64,000 nucleotides of DNA, taken from the NCBI RefSeq assembly GCF_017355165.1, contig NZ_JADILK010000016.1, positions 1 through 64,000 of the forward strand, given 5' to 3'. Both the position numbers and the translations under genes were made by a program. This stretch comes from Bacillus sp. SD075. Its GTDB lineage: Bacteria > Bacillota > Bacilli > Bacillales > DSM-1321. The notes under the pieces are model-generated. The model was not told the origin of the DNA, did not search any database, and saw only the letters and a list, made by a program, of their open reading frames with translations. This document shows, in pieces, positions 25,391-33,589 of this stretch. Position 1 is the stretch's first letter. Each line of letters opens with the position of its first letter.

Positions 25391-25475
25391 AGTAGTTTTG
25401 TTTAGAACACCCAAAACTATAACAGCCTTATTTACAAGCAATACAATCATTATTTTATAGTTGGGAGAGAAGCGT

Positions 25476-26888
25476 GTGAGTAAAGAGAATTCCTCCATTT
25501 CAAAGGATGTGGCCTTTGGCTTTTTACCGGCAAGTAAAAAGGACCGGATTTTTAATCTTCGGGATTTGATTTTAGTTCAGGTTGTTATTGGCCTCTCATC
25601 TTTTGGGCTGTTAACTGGTGGATACACAGGTACAATGCTTGATGCGAAGCAGTCACTTGCAGCGATTTTATTCGGTAACGCCTTCCCTATGCTGTTGATT
25701 GTTCCCATTACCCTTTATTTTGCGCGTTATGGCATAGACACTTTTGTAGGGTTTCGAAGTTCACTAGGGTATCTAGGGTCTAATATCTTTTTCTTTGTTT
25801 TTCTTATTCTGACTCTCGGCTACATTTCCATTGCGCTTTTTATGTCTGGACAGGCGTTAGCAGAGGGCGCAAATTGGATGGGAATGCCCGCCATTTTCTC
25901 AGACCAAACAACGGGAGCGCCGTTTTTCTCGATTTTACTCTTTATCTGTGCATTTCTTGTAACGGTGAGGGGACCGGTAGCGATTCAAAAATATACGGCA
26001 GTAGCCGTTCCGGTTTTTATGGTTCTCATGTTTGGCCTTCTCGCAATAGTCTTGTTTGGACAGGGATTCACGAAAGTTGCCAATATACTTCCTTCTGAAC
26101 CGTTTGAAACGACTTCTCGCTCATTCGCGACAGCCCTGGAATTGAATGTCGGTCTCGGCTTTTCATGGCTTCCATACCTTGGCCAATACAGCCGTTTATC
26201 TAAAACAGAAGGAGGCGCATTTAAAGCGGGATTCTACAGCTATGGAATCATCGTCTGTATCGCTGCTTTAGTTGGGGCCCTTGCAGCATTAGTCGCTGGT
26301 TCACTTAATCCTTCTGACTGGATGTTTTCCATCGCAGGAAGTTGGGGCGGATTCATCGGCTTGATCTTACTTTCGGTAGGGAATGTCGGTGCAGCCATTT
26401 TCCTTATGTACTCACAAGCTGTCAGCTTTAAAACTGTATTCCCGAAAAAGTCATGGATGATTGCGATGGGTACAACCGTACCGACTATATTCTTACTCCT
26501 AAGCTCAACGTTCTACGATGCATTTGGTTCATTCATTGCTGTCATTTCTTTTATTATGGCAGTTCTTGGCGGCATTGTCGTTGCAGATTACTTTTTCGTA
26601 AAGCGCCAACGCATTTCAATAAGGGATTTGTATGATACGCAAGGCTCATATGCTTATTGGAAAGGCATTAATCCATCTGCCGTTCTCACGGTGGTTATTG
26701 GAACGATCGTTTACTGGGCACTCTATAATCCATTGACTTTTGAAGCAAGTGACTTTTTCCTTTATACAGCTGCCGGAATTCCAACATACTTTGTCGCTTT
26801 AGTCACCTACTATGTTTCATCTAAATATATTTTCCGTTTTGAAGTTGACATGGAGCGTCCATCCGTTGAATTAAAGGAAGCTAAATAG
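25476..26888 (+). CDS. NCS1-family transporter
   Basis: The protein of about 470 residues has twelve membrane helices. It resembles the nucleobase:cation symporter-1 (purine/cytosine permease) family: a hydrophilic N-terminus with FGFLPASKKDRIFN, helix 1 as LILVQVVIGLSSFGLLTGGY, and a middle PYLGQYSRLSKTEGGAFKAG loop. The GTG at 25476 has GGGAGAG six bases upstream. In this operon it probably imports the N-methylated substrate of the oxygenase downstream. NCS1 carriers known so far take nucleobases, allantoin, hydantoins and vitamins, so the substrate could be an N-methyl heterocycle rather than a simple amine. Confidence 0.8.
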   Translation: MSKENSSISKDVAFGFLPASKKDRIFNLRDLILVQVVIGLSSFGLLTGGYTGTMLDAKQSLAAILFGNAFPMLLIVPITLYFARYGIDTFVGFRSSLGYLGSNIFFFVFLILTLGYISIALFMSGQALAEGANWMGMPAIFSDQTTGAPFFSILLFICAFLVTVRGPVAIQKYTAVAVPVFMVLMFGLLAIVLFGQGFTKVANILPSEPFETTSRSFATALELNVGLGFSWLPYLGQYSRLSKTEGGAFKAGFYSYGIIVCIAALVGALAALVAGSLNPSDWMFSIAGSWGGFIGLILLSVGNVGAAIFLMYSQAVSFKTVFPKKSWMIAMGTTVPTIFLLLSSTFYDAFGSFIAVISFIMAVLGGIVVADYFFVKRQRISIRDLYDTQGSYAYWKGINPSAVLTVVIGTIVYWALYNPLTFEASDFFLYTAAGIPTYFVALVTYYVSSKYIFRFEVDMERPSVELKEAK

Positions 26889-26935
26889 AAAAAAACGCAC
26901 TTTAAAGAATCTAGGAAACGAGAGGAGATTGTTCA

Positions 26936-27919
26936 ATGTTTACACAAAGTTTAGATTTCAAAACAACTGATTTAACTACATTCCCATTTCCATTCACATC
27001 AGGTAACTATCGTTATTCAAACGACTTGAAAAGGCTCTCAAACATTAACTGTATTGAAATTACACCAGAATACAGACTCCAAGTGGAAACGAAGCGTCGT
27101 CTCCTTCAAGAACAGCCGCATATAAGGTTTCAATCATTTTCACACACATTAGAAATGCAATGGGAAGTATTGGAAATGCTTATCGGCATGGCAACTGATC
27201 GCTATCCGGAGCATTTCGAGGTCATTAAAGATGGAGACAAGTGGACTTTCAAGAACCACATTTTCGGGGAATCCGATTCTTTTGTGTATGGCGATGCCAG
27301 CACGCTTCCAAATGAGCCGCTTGATTATATAGGCCGCCATTTCCACAATGATTTTGTTTTAATGGTTCATCGAGATAGTAATTTCTATCTGGAAGTGGGG
27401 CAAGTTTCATACGCCGCACTCTTCTCGGCTAACTGGAATAAAGGCATGTCCTTTGATGAAATCCACGCACCTGTTCCATTTGTATCGCGGAAAGGTGATG
27501 AACTGGCAGATCGCGTTCGTAAGTTTTTATTATCCATCGAGCCAGGAAAGCCATGGACACGCATTAACTGGAACCTGATGGCGGACCGTTGGGATGTCAA
27601 CTATGAAACGATGGATGTGTGGGGACCGCAGCGCTCTGGGATAACACCGGAAAATGCAGGGGAACTTGTTCGTTTGCGAGTTGAAGAACAAAAATTTTAT
27701 CGCATGCCGCGAAGCAACGCCATTCTATTCGTATTGAATACTCAGTTCCTGCCACTGGGGGATTTAACAAGGCGCAAGGAGTGGTTTGATCTGACATATA
27801 GCGTACTGCAGGATATTCCGGAACCTATGGCTGAATACAAAGGAATTGCCCCGTTTCTTCCGCAATCGGTCGAATATTTGAGGCGTATTGATGAAAAACA
27901 AAAAAGCGAAGATAATTAA
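26936..27919 (+). CDS. Haem-dependent oxidative N-demethylase subunit (DUF3445)
   Basis: The 327-residue protein belongs to the DUF3445 family, the haem-containing catalytic part of dimethylamine monooxygenase and related oxidative N-demethylases. Family blocks are GRHFHNDFVLMVHRDSN near 122, YAALFSANWNKGMSFDEIH near 147, and PWTRINWNL near 202. LRVEEQKFYRMPRSNAILF lies near 248 and the C-terminal MAEYKGIAPFLPQSVEYL near 300. Known members take electrons from NAD(P)H through a flavin/iron-sulphur partner, split O2 and release a methyl group as formaldehyde. The next two genes supply the partners. Substrate is likely a secondary or tertiary amine. Confidence 0.82.
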   Translation: MFTQSLDFKTTDLTTFPFPFTSGNYRYSNDLKRLSNINCIEITPEYRLQVETKRRLLQEQPHIRFQSFSHTLEMQWEVLEMLIGMATDRYPEHFEVIKDGDKWTFKNHIFGESDSFVYGDASTLPNEPLDYIGRHFHNDFVLMVHRDSNFYLEVGQVSYAALFSANWNKGMSFDEIHAPVPFVSRKGDELADRVRKFLLSIEPGKPWTRINWNLMADRWDVNYETMDVWGPQRSGITPENAGELVRLRVEEQKFYRMPRSNAILFVLNTQFLPLGDLTRRKEWFDLTYSVLQDIPEPMAEYKGIAPFLPQSVEYLRRIDEKQKSEDN

Positions 27920-27938
27920 AAAACAGGAGGATAGGTCC

Positions 27939-28457
27939 GTGTACAATAGTCCAGTATTGTTTGATAAATCCATTACGATCGTAAATCAATTTACTCCTCG
28001 GAATGAACGAAGAAAGTTTGTCGTCATTTCTGATCAAGCTGGATATGAAAAGGCGAAAAGTTTCATTTCTGAAATCACAGGTACAGTCCCATTTGAATGT
28101 CTTACGATTAATGGAATGGAAAATAAAGAGGAGATTAAGAGAGTCATCTTGTCTCAAAAGATGGGCACCCAATTTTATATTGCGGCTGCATGGAACAATG
28201 CCGTAATGGCCTTCTCGCTCGGGGTGGAAGCTGGTCTATCTGAAGCGGAGATCCAGACGGTGATTATCGGGCCTAAACGACGTTACGTATATTGCATGAA
28301 ATGTTTCGAAGTGTCGGAAGTCGAAGAAGAAGCAGAGATTGCAGAGTGTGACCATTGCAGAGCCAGTCTTGAAATCGGTCCTTTTTATTCAATCGTACGG
28401 GAAGGCTATATTGGTTACCCATTCATCCCAATCGGAAAAGAAGAAGTAGGGAGCTGA
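27939..28457 (+). CDS. DmmA-family dimethylamine monooxygenase subunit
   Basis: The 172-residue product carries a central region around IYRVILSQKMGTQFYIAAAW-type sequence and a C-terminal four-cysteine site: CMKC near 129 and CDHC near 151, a probable zinc or iron ribbon. Proteins of this layout are annotated as DmmA-family subunits and always travel with the DUF3445 haem subunit and a PDR-type reductase. The GTG at 27939 is chosen because CAGGAGG lies eight bases upstream; the open frame itself extends back into the previous gene. It is six bases from the next gene. Confidence 0.7.
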   Translation: MYNSPVLFDKSITIVNQFTPRNERRKFVVISDQAGYEKAKSFISEITGTVPFECLTINGMENKEEIKRVILSQKMGTQFYIAAAWNNAVMAFSLGVEAGLSEAEIQTVIIGPKRRYVYCMKCFEVSEVEEEAEIAECDHCRASLEIGPFYSIVREGYIGYPFIPIGKEEVGS

Positions 28458-28462
28458 ACATC

Positions 28463-29428
28463 ATGCGGGTAGTAGGAAATATTCAAATGAAAGTAAATAA
28501 GATCATTCAAGAAACGCCATTCGTGAAACAATTCGAGTTAATTCCAGTTGATGGAAAACCGTTGCCTGCATTTACAGGCGGTTCGCATTTGACCACGTTC
28601 ATGTCGGACGGGGATACGATATTCGAGAGAGAATATTCCCTTATCAGCAACCCAAGGGACCGTAAAAAATATGTAATTTCCATCCGGCGTGATGAGACGT
28701 CACGTGGAGGTTCCGCTTTCTGGCATGAACATGTAAAGGTGGATTCCAGGTTGGAAGTCAGTTTCCCTAAAAATAACTTCCCTCTCAGCTTTCGAGCTAA
28801 GCATCATGCTTTTTATGCAGCTGGAATTGGCATCACCCCATTTCTGGCAATGATGGAAGACATGGCTTCCGAAGGGCAAACCTTCGAACTCCATTATGCA
28901 GCACGCACACCGGAATTATGTCCTTTTTATGATCTGTTGAAAGCCAAATATCCTGATCAATGCACCTTTTATTTTTCGCAGGCAGGAGACAAATGCAGAA
29001 TGTTGCCAGAGACGATGATGGAGCATCGCATTGGCACACATGTATATTTTTGCGGACCACTCGAGATGGTACAAGAGTACCGAAAAGCTGCCAGTTCATA
29101 TGGTTATCCGGAACACGCGATCCACTTCGAATTATTTGCGACAAAAAATGACGGGCCGCAAGATCCTTTCATTGTCGACCTTACTGACAGCGATCGGTCC
29201 ATCCATGTTCAAGAGGATGAAACACTGCTTGATGCGCTTTTAAGGGAAGGAATCGATGCACCGTATTCTTGTAAAGTGGGCGGGTGCGGAAGTTGTGAGA
29301 TAGATGTTGCAGAAGGTGAAGTGGATCACCGGGATAACTTCCTTAGTGAAGAGAACCGTCAAACACGAAAGTCAATCCTGACTTGCTGTTCACGTGCGAA
29401 GGACGACAGACTTGTCTTAAAACTTTAA
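28463..29428 (+). CDS. PDR/VanB-type reductase of the N-demethylase
   Basis: The 321-residue electron transfer protein has an N-terminal FMN-binding barrel (about 1-105, with REYSLISNP), a NAD-binding domain (105-220, with AAGIGITPFLAMM and YFCGPLEMV), and a C-terminal plant-type [2Fe-2S] ferredoxin domain. The cluster cysteines are in SCKVGGCGSCEI near 275 and in LTCC near 309. This is the phthalate dioxygenase reductase order. Being inside the operon it should pass electrons from NADH to the haem subunit. Confidence 0.9.
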   Translation: MRVVGNIQMKVNKIIQETPFVKQFELIPVDGKPLPAFTGGSHLTTFMSDGDTIFEREYSLISNPRDRKKYVISIRRDETSRGGSAFWHEHVKVDSRLEVSFPKNNFPLSFRAKHHAFYAAGIGITPFLAMMEDMASEGQTFELHYAARTPELCPFYDLLKAKYPDQCTFYFSQAGDKCRMLPETMMEHRIGTHVYFCGPLEMVQEYRKAASSYGYPEHAIHFELFATKNDGPQDPFIVDLTDSDRSIHVQEDETLLDALLREGIDAPYSCKVGGCGSCEIDVAEGEVDHRDNFLSEENRQTRKSILTCCSRAKDDRLVLKL

Positions 29429-29489
29429 TGATTCCGTATAGGTACAGGTAAAGTCAAAAAAATAATAATGAAAACCGGAGGCATAAAAC

Positions 29490-30983
29490 ATGACAATTTT
29501 AGAAACGGCAGTTTTAGAGCTTAAAAATTACATCGGCGGTAAGTGGCAGAACTCATCTTCAAATGAAGTAATCCCGGTAATTAATCCTGCAACACAGGAA
29601 GTCATTGCAAGGGCTCCGCGTGCTACCAAGGAAGATACAGAAAATGCAATCTCAGTAGCGAAAGCAGCTTTTGAAAGTGGAATCTGGTCAGGACTAACAG
29701 CACAGGAGCGTGCTTCCTACCTATATAAAATCGCGGATAAAATTGATGAACGTGCGGAAGAGTTAACGATTCTTGAAACAATGGACAACGGGAAACTTAA
29801 AGCGGAGGCGGGTTTCGATATTGCAGATGCCGCCGCGTGTTTCCGGTACTACGCTGGCTTAATCCTTCATCCAGAAGGTGAAACTTACCAAGTTCCTGCT
29901 CCCGTGCAAGCGATGGTTGTTCGTGAGCCAGTAGGTGTGGCAGGTTTGATTGTACCTTGGAATTTCCCTCTTTTAATGAGTGTCTGGAAAATCGCACCGG
30001 CCCTTGCGGCAGGTAACACCATTGTATATAAACCGGCTGAATTGACACCTGTAACAGCAATGAAATTATTTGAAATCCTAGAGGAAGTAGGCATCCCTAA
30101 AGGTGTGGCTAATATGGTGATGGGCCGCGGCACCGTTGTCGGTCAAACCATTGCAGAAAGTAAGGATGTTGACATTGTTTCATTTACAGGAAGTACGGAT
30201 GTTGGCCGTTCTATCATGAAAGCGGCCGCGGGCAACTTAAAGAAAATTTCCCTTGAGCTTGGCGGTAAATCGCCTAACATCGTTTTTGCAGATGCGGATT
30301 TAGAGACGGCCGTCGATTATGGATTATTCGGGATTTTCTTCGGTGCCGGCCAAGTATGTTCATCGGGTAGCCGAATTCTAGTTGAAGAAAGCATTTATGA
30401 TGAATATGTAAAACGCTATGTGGAACGCGCTAATAAAATCAAAGTAGGACCTGGCCTTGCGGAAGACAGCAATATGGGGGCAATTGTCAGCGAAGCGCAA
30501 ATGAATAGCATTTTGAACTATATTGAAATCGGCAAACAGGAAGGTGCGACACTTGCAGCAGGCGGTTACCGTCTTGTTGATGACGGTCTTGACAAAGGAT
30601 ACTTCATTGCACCGACTGTCTTCACCGAAGTAACACCTGACATGCGCATCGTACAAGAGGAAATCTTCGGTCCAGTCGTAGTCATCCAAAAGTTTAAAGA
30701 TGAAGAAGAAGCTATTAAACTTGCAAATGATACAGACTACGGCCTTGCAGGCGGCGTCTTCACTAACGATGGGGCAAAAGGATTACGCGTAATCAAGAAA
30801 GTGCGGGCAGGCATTACATGGGTAAATGATTATCATCCAACATATGTCGAGGCGCCATGGGGCGGTTACAAACAGAGCGGAATTGGACGCAGTTTAGGAA
30901 AATACGGCTTGGATGAATACCAGGAAATTAAACAAATCAACATTAATCTCGATGTAAAACCGGTCGGCTGGTTTCCAAATTAA
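29490..30983 (+). CDS. NAD-dependent aldehyde dehydrogenase
   Basis: The 497-residue protein has all classical aldehyde dehydrogenase motifs. The NAD site includes FTGSTDVGRSIM near 228, the general base Glu lies in LELGGKSP near 253, and the nucleophile Cys in GAGQVCSSGSR near 289. The C-terminal blocks are EEIFGPVV and KQSGIGRSLG. It is most like betaine/aminoaldehyde-type dehydrogenases. It is last in the N-demethylase operon, followed by a terminator at 31027. It could remove an aldehyde formed by oxidative dealkylation; direct oxidation of free formaldehyde by this family is not typical. Confidence 0.85.
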   Translation: MTILETAVLELKNYIGGKWQNSSSNEVIPVINPATQEVIARAPRATKEDTENAISVAKAAFESGIWSGLTAQERASYLYKIADKIDERAEELTILETMDNGKLKAEAGFDIADAAACFRYYAGLILHPEGETYQVPAPVQAMVVREPVGVAGLIVPWNFPLLMSVWKIAPALAAGNTIVYKPAELTPVTAMKLFEILEEVGIPKGVANMVMGRGTVVGQTIAESKDVDIVSFTGSTDVGRSIMKAAAGNLKKISLELGGKSPNIVFADADLETAVDYGLFGIFFGAGQVCSSGSRILVEESIYDEYVKRYVERANKIKVGPGLAEDSNMGAIVSEAQMNSILNYIEIGKQEGATLAAGGYRLVDDGLDKGYFIAPTVFTEVTPDMRIVQEEIFGPVVVIQKFKDEEEAIKLANDTDYGLAGGVFTNDGAKGLRVIKKVRAGITWVNDYHPTYVEAPWGGYKQSGIGRSLGKYGLDEYQEIKQININLDVKPVGWFPN

Positions 30984-31026
30984 GCATTAGAATATAGAGA
31001 AAACAAACAACTTACCATAATTAACT

Positions 31027-31064
31027 CAAAGGGGTGCGGAAGTGAAAAATTCCACACCCTTTTT
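31027..31064 (+). terminator. Terminator of the N-demethylase operon
   Basis: AAAGGGGTGCGGAA pairs with TTCCACACCCTTTT with one mismatch around GTGAAAAA, and T residues follow. It is 44 bases past the aldehyde dehydrogenase stop. Confidence 0.8.
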
Positions 31065-31080
31065 GAAATTTTAGCCTAAG

Positions 31081-31215
31081 GTTAATCAATGACTGCCTCA
31101 ATTTTACGTACCAAAAGGTTCTCTTAAACAATTGGTCTCAAGCAATCATTTCAAGTTGATCTTGATGAGTAGAATATGTTTAAAAAGCATCCTCATCACC
31201 TCAAGTTTTAATCCT
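31081..31215 (-). pseudogene. N-terminal relic of an IS1182 transposase
   Basis: On the minus strand, frameshifted pieces read HQDQLEMIA, then ENLLVRKIEAVID, the start of IS1182 transposases. Only about 40 codons remain. The sequence aligns base by base with the start of the relic at 7380-7505, including the flanking TCAAG-TTTTAA and AAAGGG blocks toward the palindromic repeat. Confidence 0.6.
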
Positions 31216-31260
31216 TCTATTTAAAAAGACTGTAGGAGAAAGGGATCCTAGCTAACTGTT

Positions 31261-31396
31261 AAAGTAGATTGGAACAGGAAGGAGTGAAGCTTCTGCGGGA
31301 AAAGCGCGTCCAAGGGCGACCCACTCGCGGAAAGCGAGTGCCTGGAATGGAAATCAATGATCAGATTTTACAAGTCATAAAAAAACTATAGTGAAA
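31261..31396. repeat. GC-rich palindromic intergenic repeat, copy 3
   Basis: It holds GATTGGAACAGGAAGGAGTGAAGC, TCTGCGGGAAAAGCGCG, CACTCGCGGAAAGCGAGTGCCTGGA and the ACAAGTCATAAAAAAACTATAGTG tail, parallel to the copy at 7555-7702 but lacking the GAGACCCCGCAGG block. It again lies beside an IS1182 relic in the same relative orientation. Confidence 0.75.
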
Positions 31397-31424
31397 CCTA
31401 ATCCAAATACGGATTAGGTTTTTT
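31395..31424 (+). terminator. T-tailed hairpin after repeat copy 3
   Basis: AACCTAATCC pairs with GGATTAGGTT around AAATAC and is followed by a T run. No gene stands directly upstream; it may stop read-through toward the activator gene. From here to 31853 no other gene was found. Confidence 0.6.
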
Positions 31425-31852
31425 CAAACTGCCGAGAAACTCTATAAAGCACTCAAAAGTTGTTTCTTACGCTTAAATCTGACAGTTGACCAATCCCAGG
31501 GAATTAGCTTTTTCTCAGTTTTTCTTCCTGTGCAATAAAAGGGGGAGTTTTCCTTTAATAAGTGAAAATGGATTGAGCATAAAAAACTCCATTGGTATGA
31601 TAAAAGTATCATGCCCATGCAAATTTACCTGTGTAGCATTTATACTTGGTGTCGTTGATTGTTGTACATAGTATCATTAAAAAGGAAAAGACATTACATA
31701 TTGCTCACCATATAAATTAATAAGAATGATGTTCATTGCCTTTCTTTAATATGGAGGGGGAGCAGGTAGACTGGACTATCAAAGAGTTCTCCAATCAAGG
31801 AGGAAGCGTTCTATCAAATGTTAAAGAACAGTCAGGGAAGGAGTGGATATTG

Positions 31853-33457
31853 ATGAAAAAGTTTTATTCGGATATGACAGTGGAAGAAGCGATTTCTAGT
31901 TTCCCCATAGGAAGCACTGAAGTGGAAGTTTTGGATGATTCAGAAGATTTCATCGGATTTTTGACAATAGAAGCTTTATCTGCGGCAGTGCAGCAGAGTG
32001 ATTTGACGAAGCCCATTTCTCATTTCATTACTGTGGATGCACCGCTACAAAATTTACGGAATTACTCAATACCTTATGAACAATTTCAAGCATTCTTCGA
32101 GAGTGATTTATGCAGGGTTATATTCAATGCCTTGTATGATGGCGTGTATATCACGGATGGAGCTGGAACGACATTATTTATCAATCAAGCTTATCAGCGT
32201 ATCACTGGAATAAGAGAAGAGGAAATCATCGGAAAACCGATGAGTTATTTAATTGAGCAAGGTATGATATCCGTTTCTGCTTCATTAGACTCCATTCGAA
32301 CGAAGAATCAAGTTACTTTGACACAAAGAATTAGAAATGGGAGAAAGATTATCGTTTCGGCCACACCTATTCTATCGCCACAGAATGAAGTCATATTTGT
32401 CATAAATAGTGTTAGGGATATTACTGAATTAATCCGGATGAAGTACACGATCGACAGTCAAAAGTTATCTTTCCAACCTATTTCTCAATTATTGCCTGGC
32501 ACGGAACAGGTGAATTTGCAGGAAATAATCATTGGGCCTTCTACAACTCCTTTATTCAAGCTGGCTGATAAAGTAGCTAAAACGGATGCGAAGGTCTTGT
32601 TACAGGGAGAAACGGGGGTAGGTAAAAGTTTAATTGCCAAGTATATACACGCCAAAAGCTCGCGGAAGGAAAAAATTTTCCTTGAAATAAATTGCGGAGC
32701 CATCCCAGCAAACTTGGTGGAATCTGAACTTTTTGGCTATGAGCCAGGGGCATTTACCGGATCCCTTAAGAATGGGAAAATGGGGATTTTCGAGAAAGTG
32801 AATGGTGGCACGTTATTTTTGGACGAAATTGGGGATTTACCTTTAGAGTTACAAGTAAAACTTTTGAAAGTGGTAGAAGAAAACAAGTTTATGAGAGTGG
32901 GTTCTACCGAAATGAAAGAAGTGGATGTCAGGTTAATTACTGCCACTCATCGCGATTTGGCCTCCCTCGTTCAAGAGGGTTCGTTCCGTGAAGATCTATA
33001 TTACCGGCTTAATATCGTATCCTTTGAAGTTCCGCCCTTACGCCAGCGAAAGGAAGAAACGATCCCGCTTTTAGAAATGTATTTGAAAAAGTTCAATGGA
33101 AAATATAATGAGAAGAAAAAGATGACACCGGAATGCTATGAATGGCTGACGAACTATTCGTGGCCAGGAAATATACGAGAGCTTGCGAGTCTGGCAGAGC
33201 GACTTGTCGTCACGACTTATGATGATACGATTGATTTGCCTAATTTACCATCGTTCATCCAGCCGGTTTTATCAAAAAAAACGACAACACATTCTTTGAA
33301 GGAAGCCGTTTTCGAGCTTGAGCGTTCCCTGATCCTGAATGCGATGAAAAAATATGGGACTACACGGGCGGCTGCCATCTTTTTGGATATCAGTCAAAGC
33401 GCTTTGGTGCAAAAAATGAAAAAATTTCACATTCGATTAGAAAACGAATCGAATTAG
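31853..33457 (+). CDS. Sigma-54-dependent activator with PAS domain
   Basis: The product of about 534 residues starts with a region like a degenerate CBS pair (about 1-75, MTVEEAISSFPIGSTEVEVLDD and IGFLTIEAL, located only). A PAS domain follows (about 90-200, ALYDGVYITDGAGTTLFINQAY), then the AAA+ domain with GETGVGKS near 254, GAFTGS near 301 in place of GAFTGA, and LFLDEIGDLP near 322. A Fis-type helix-turn-helix ends it. ATG 31853 is chosen because GGGAAGGAG lies nine bases upstream; an in-frame TTG at 31736 and ATG at 31751 have weaker sites. It precedes an operon with its own sigma-54 promoter and is its likely activator. Confidence 0.85.
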   Translation: MKKFYSDMTVEEAISSFPIGSTEVEVLDDSEDFIGFLTIEALSAAVQQSDLTKPISHFITVDAPLQNLRNYSIPYEQFQAFFESDLCRVIFNALYDGVYITDGAGTTLFINQAYQRITGIREEEIIGKPMSYLIEQGMISVSASLDSIRTKNQVTLTQRIRNGRKIIVSATPILSPQNEVIFVINSVRDITELIRMKYTIDSQKLSFQPISQLLPGTEQVNLQEIIIGPSTTPLFKLADKVAKTDAKVLLQGETGVGKSLIAKYIHAKSSRKEKIFLEINCGAIPANLVESELFGYEPGAFTGSLKNGKMGIFEKVNGGTLFLDEIGDLPLELQVKLLKVVEENKFMRVGSTEMKEVDVRLITATHRDLASLVQEGSFREDLYYRLNIVSFEVPPLRQRKEETIPLLEMYLKKFNGKYNEKKKMTPECYEWLTNYSWPGNIRELASLAERLVVTTYDDTIDLPNLPSFIQPVLSKKTTTHSLKEAVFELERSLILNAMKKYGTTRAAAIFLDISQSALVQKMKKFHIRLENESN

Positions 33458-33526
33458 TTTTTTGATTTGATTTCTACTCGTTATTTCAATTGTTATCCAT
33501 GGAAAAAAGGTTGTCCCCCCTTGAAA

Positions 33527-33540
33527 ATTAAGCGTTTTCA
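33527..33540. promoter_or_regulatory. cre-like box next to a sigma-54 promoter
   Basis: ATTAAGCGTTTTCA matches the cre consensus except for the first two bases. It ends three bases before the -24 element at 33544. CcpA control is plausible but not secure. Confidence 0.4.
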
Positions 33541-33543
33541 CTT

Positions 33544-33559
33544 TGGCATGATTCCTGCA
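33544..33559 (+). promoter_or_regulatory. Sigma-54 promoter of the dehydrogenase operon
   Basis: TGGCATGATTCCTGCA fits the -24 element and the -12 GC, with one deviation (C for the first T of TTGC). It lies 30 bases before the ATG of the alcohol dehydrogenase and 87 bases after the activator stop. Confidence 0.7.
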
Positions 33560-33589
33560 TTAGTAAAAAGCGTGAAAGGGGAGATAACC

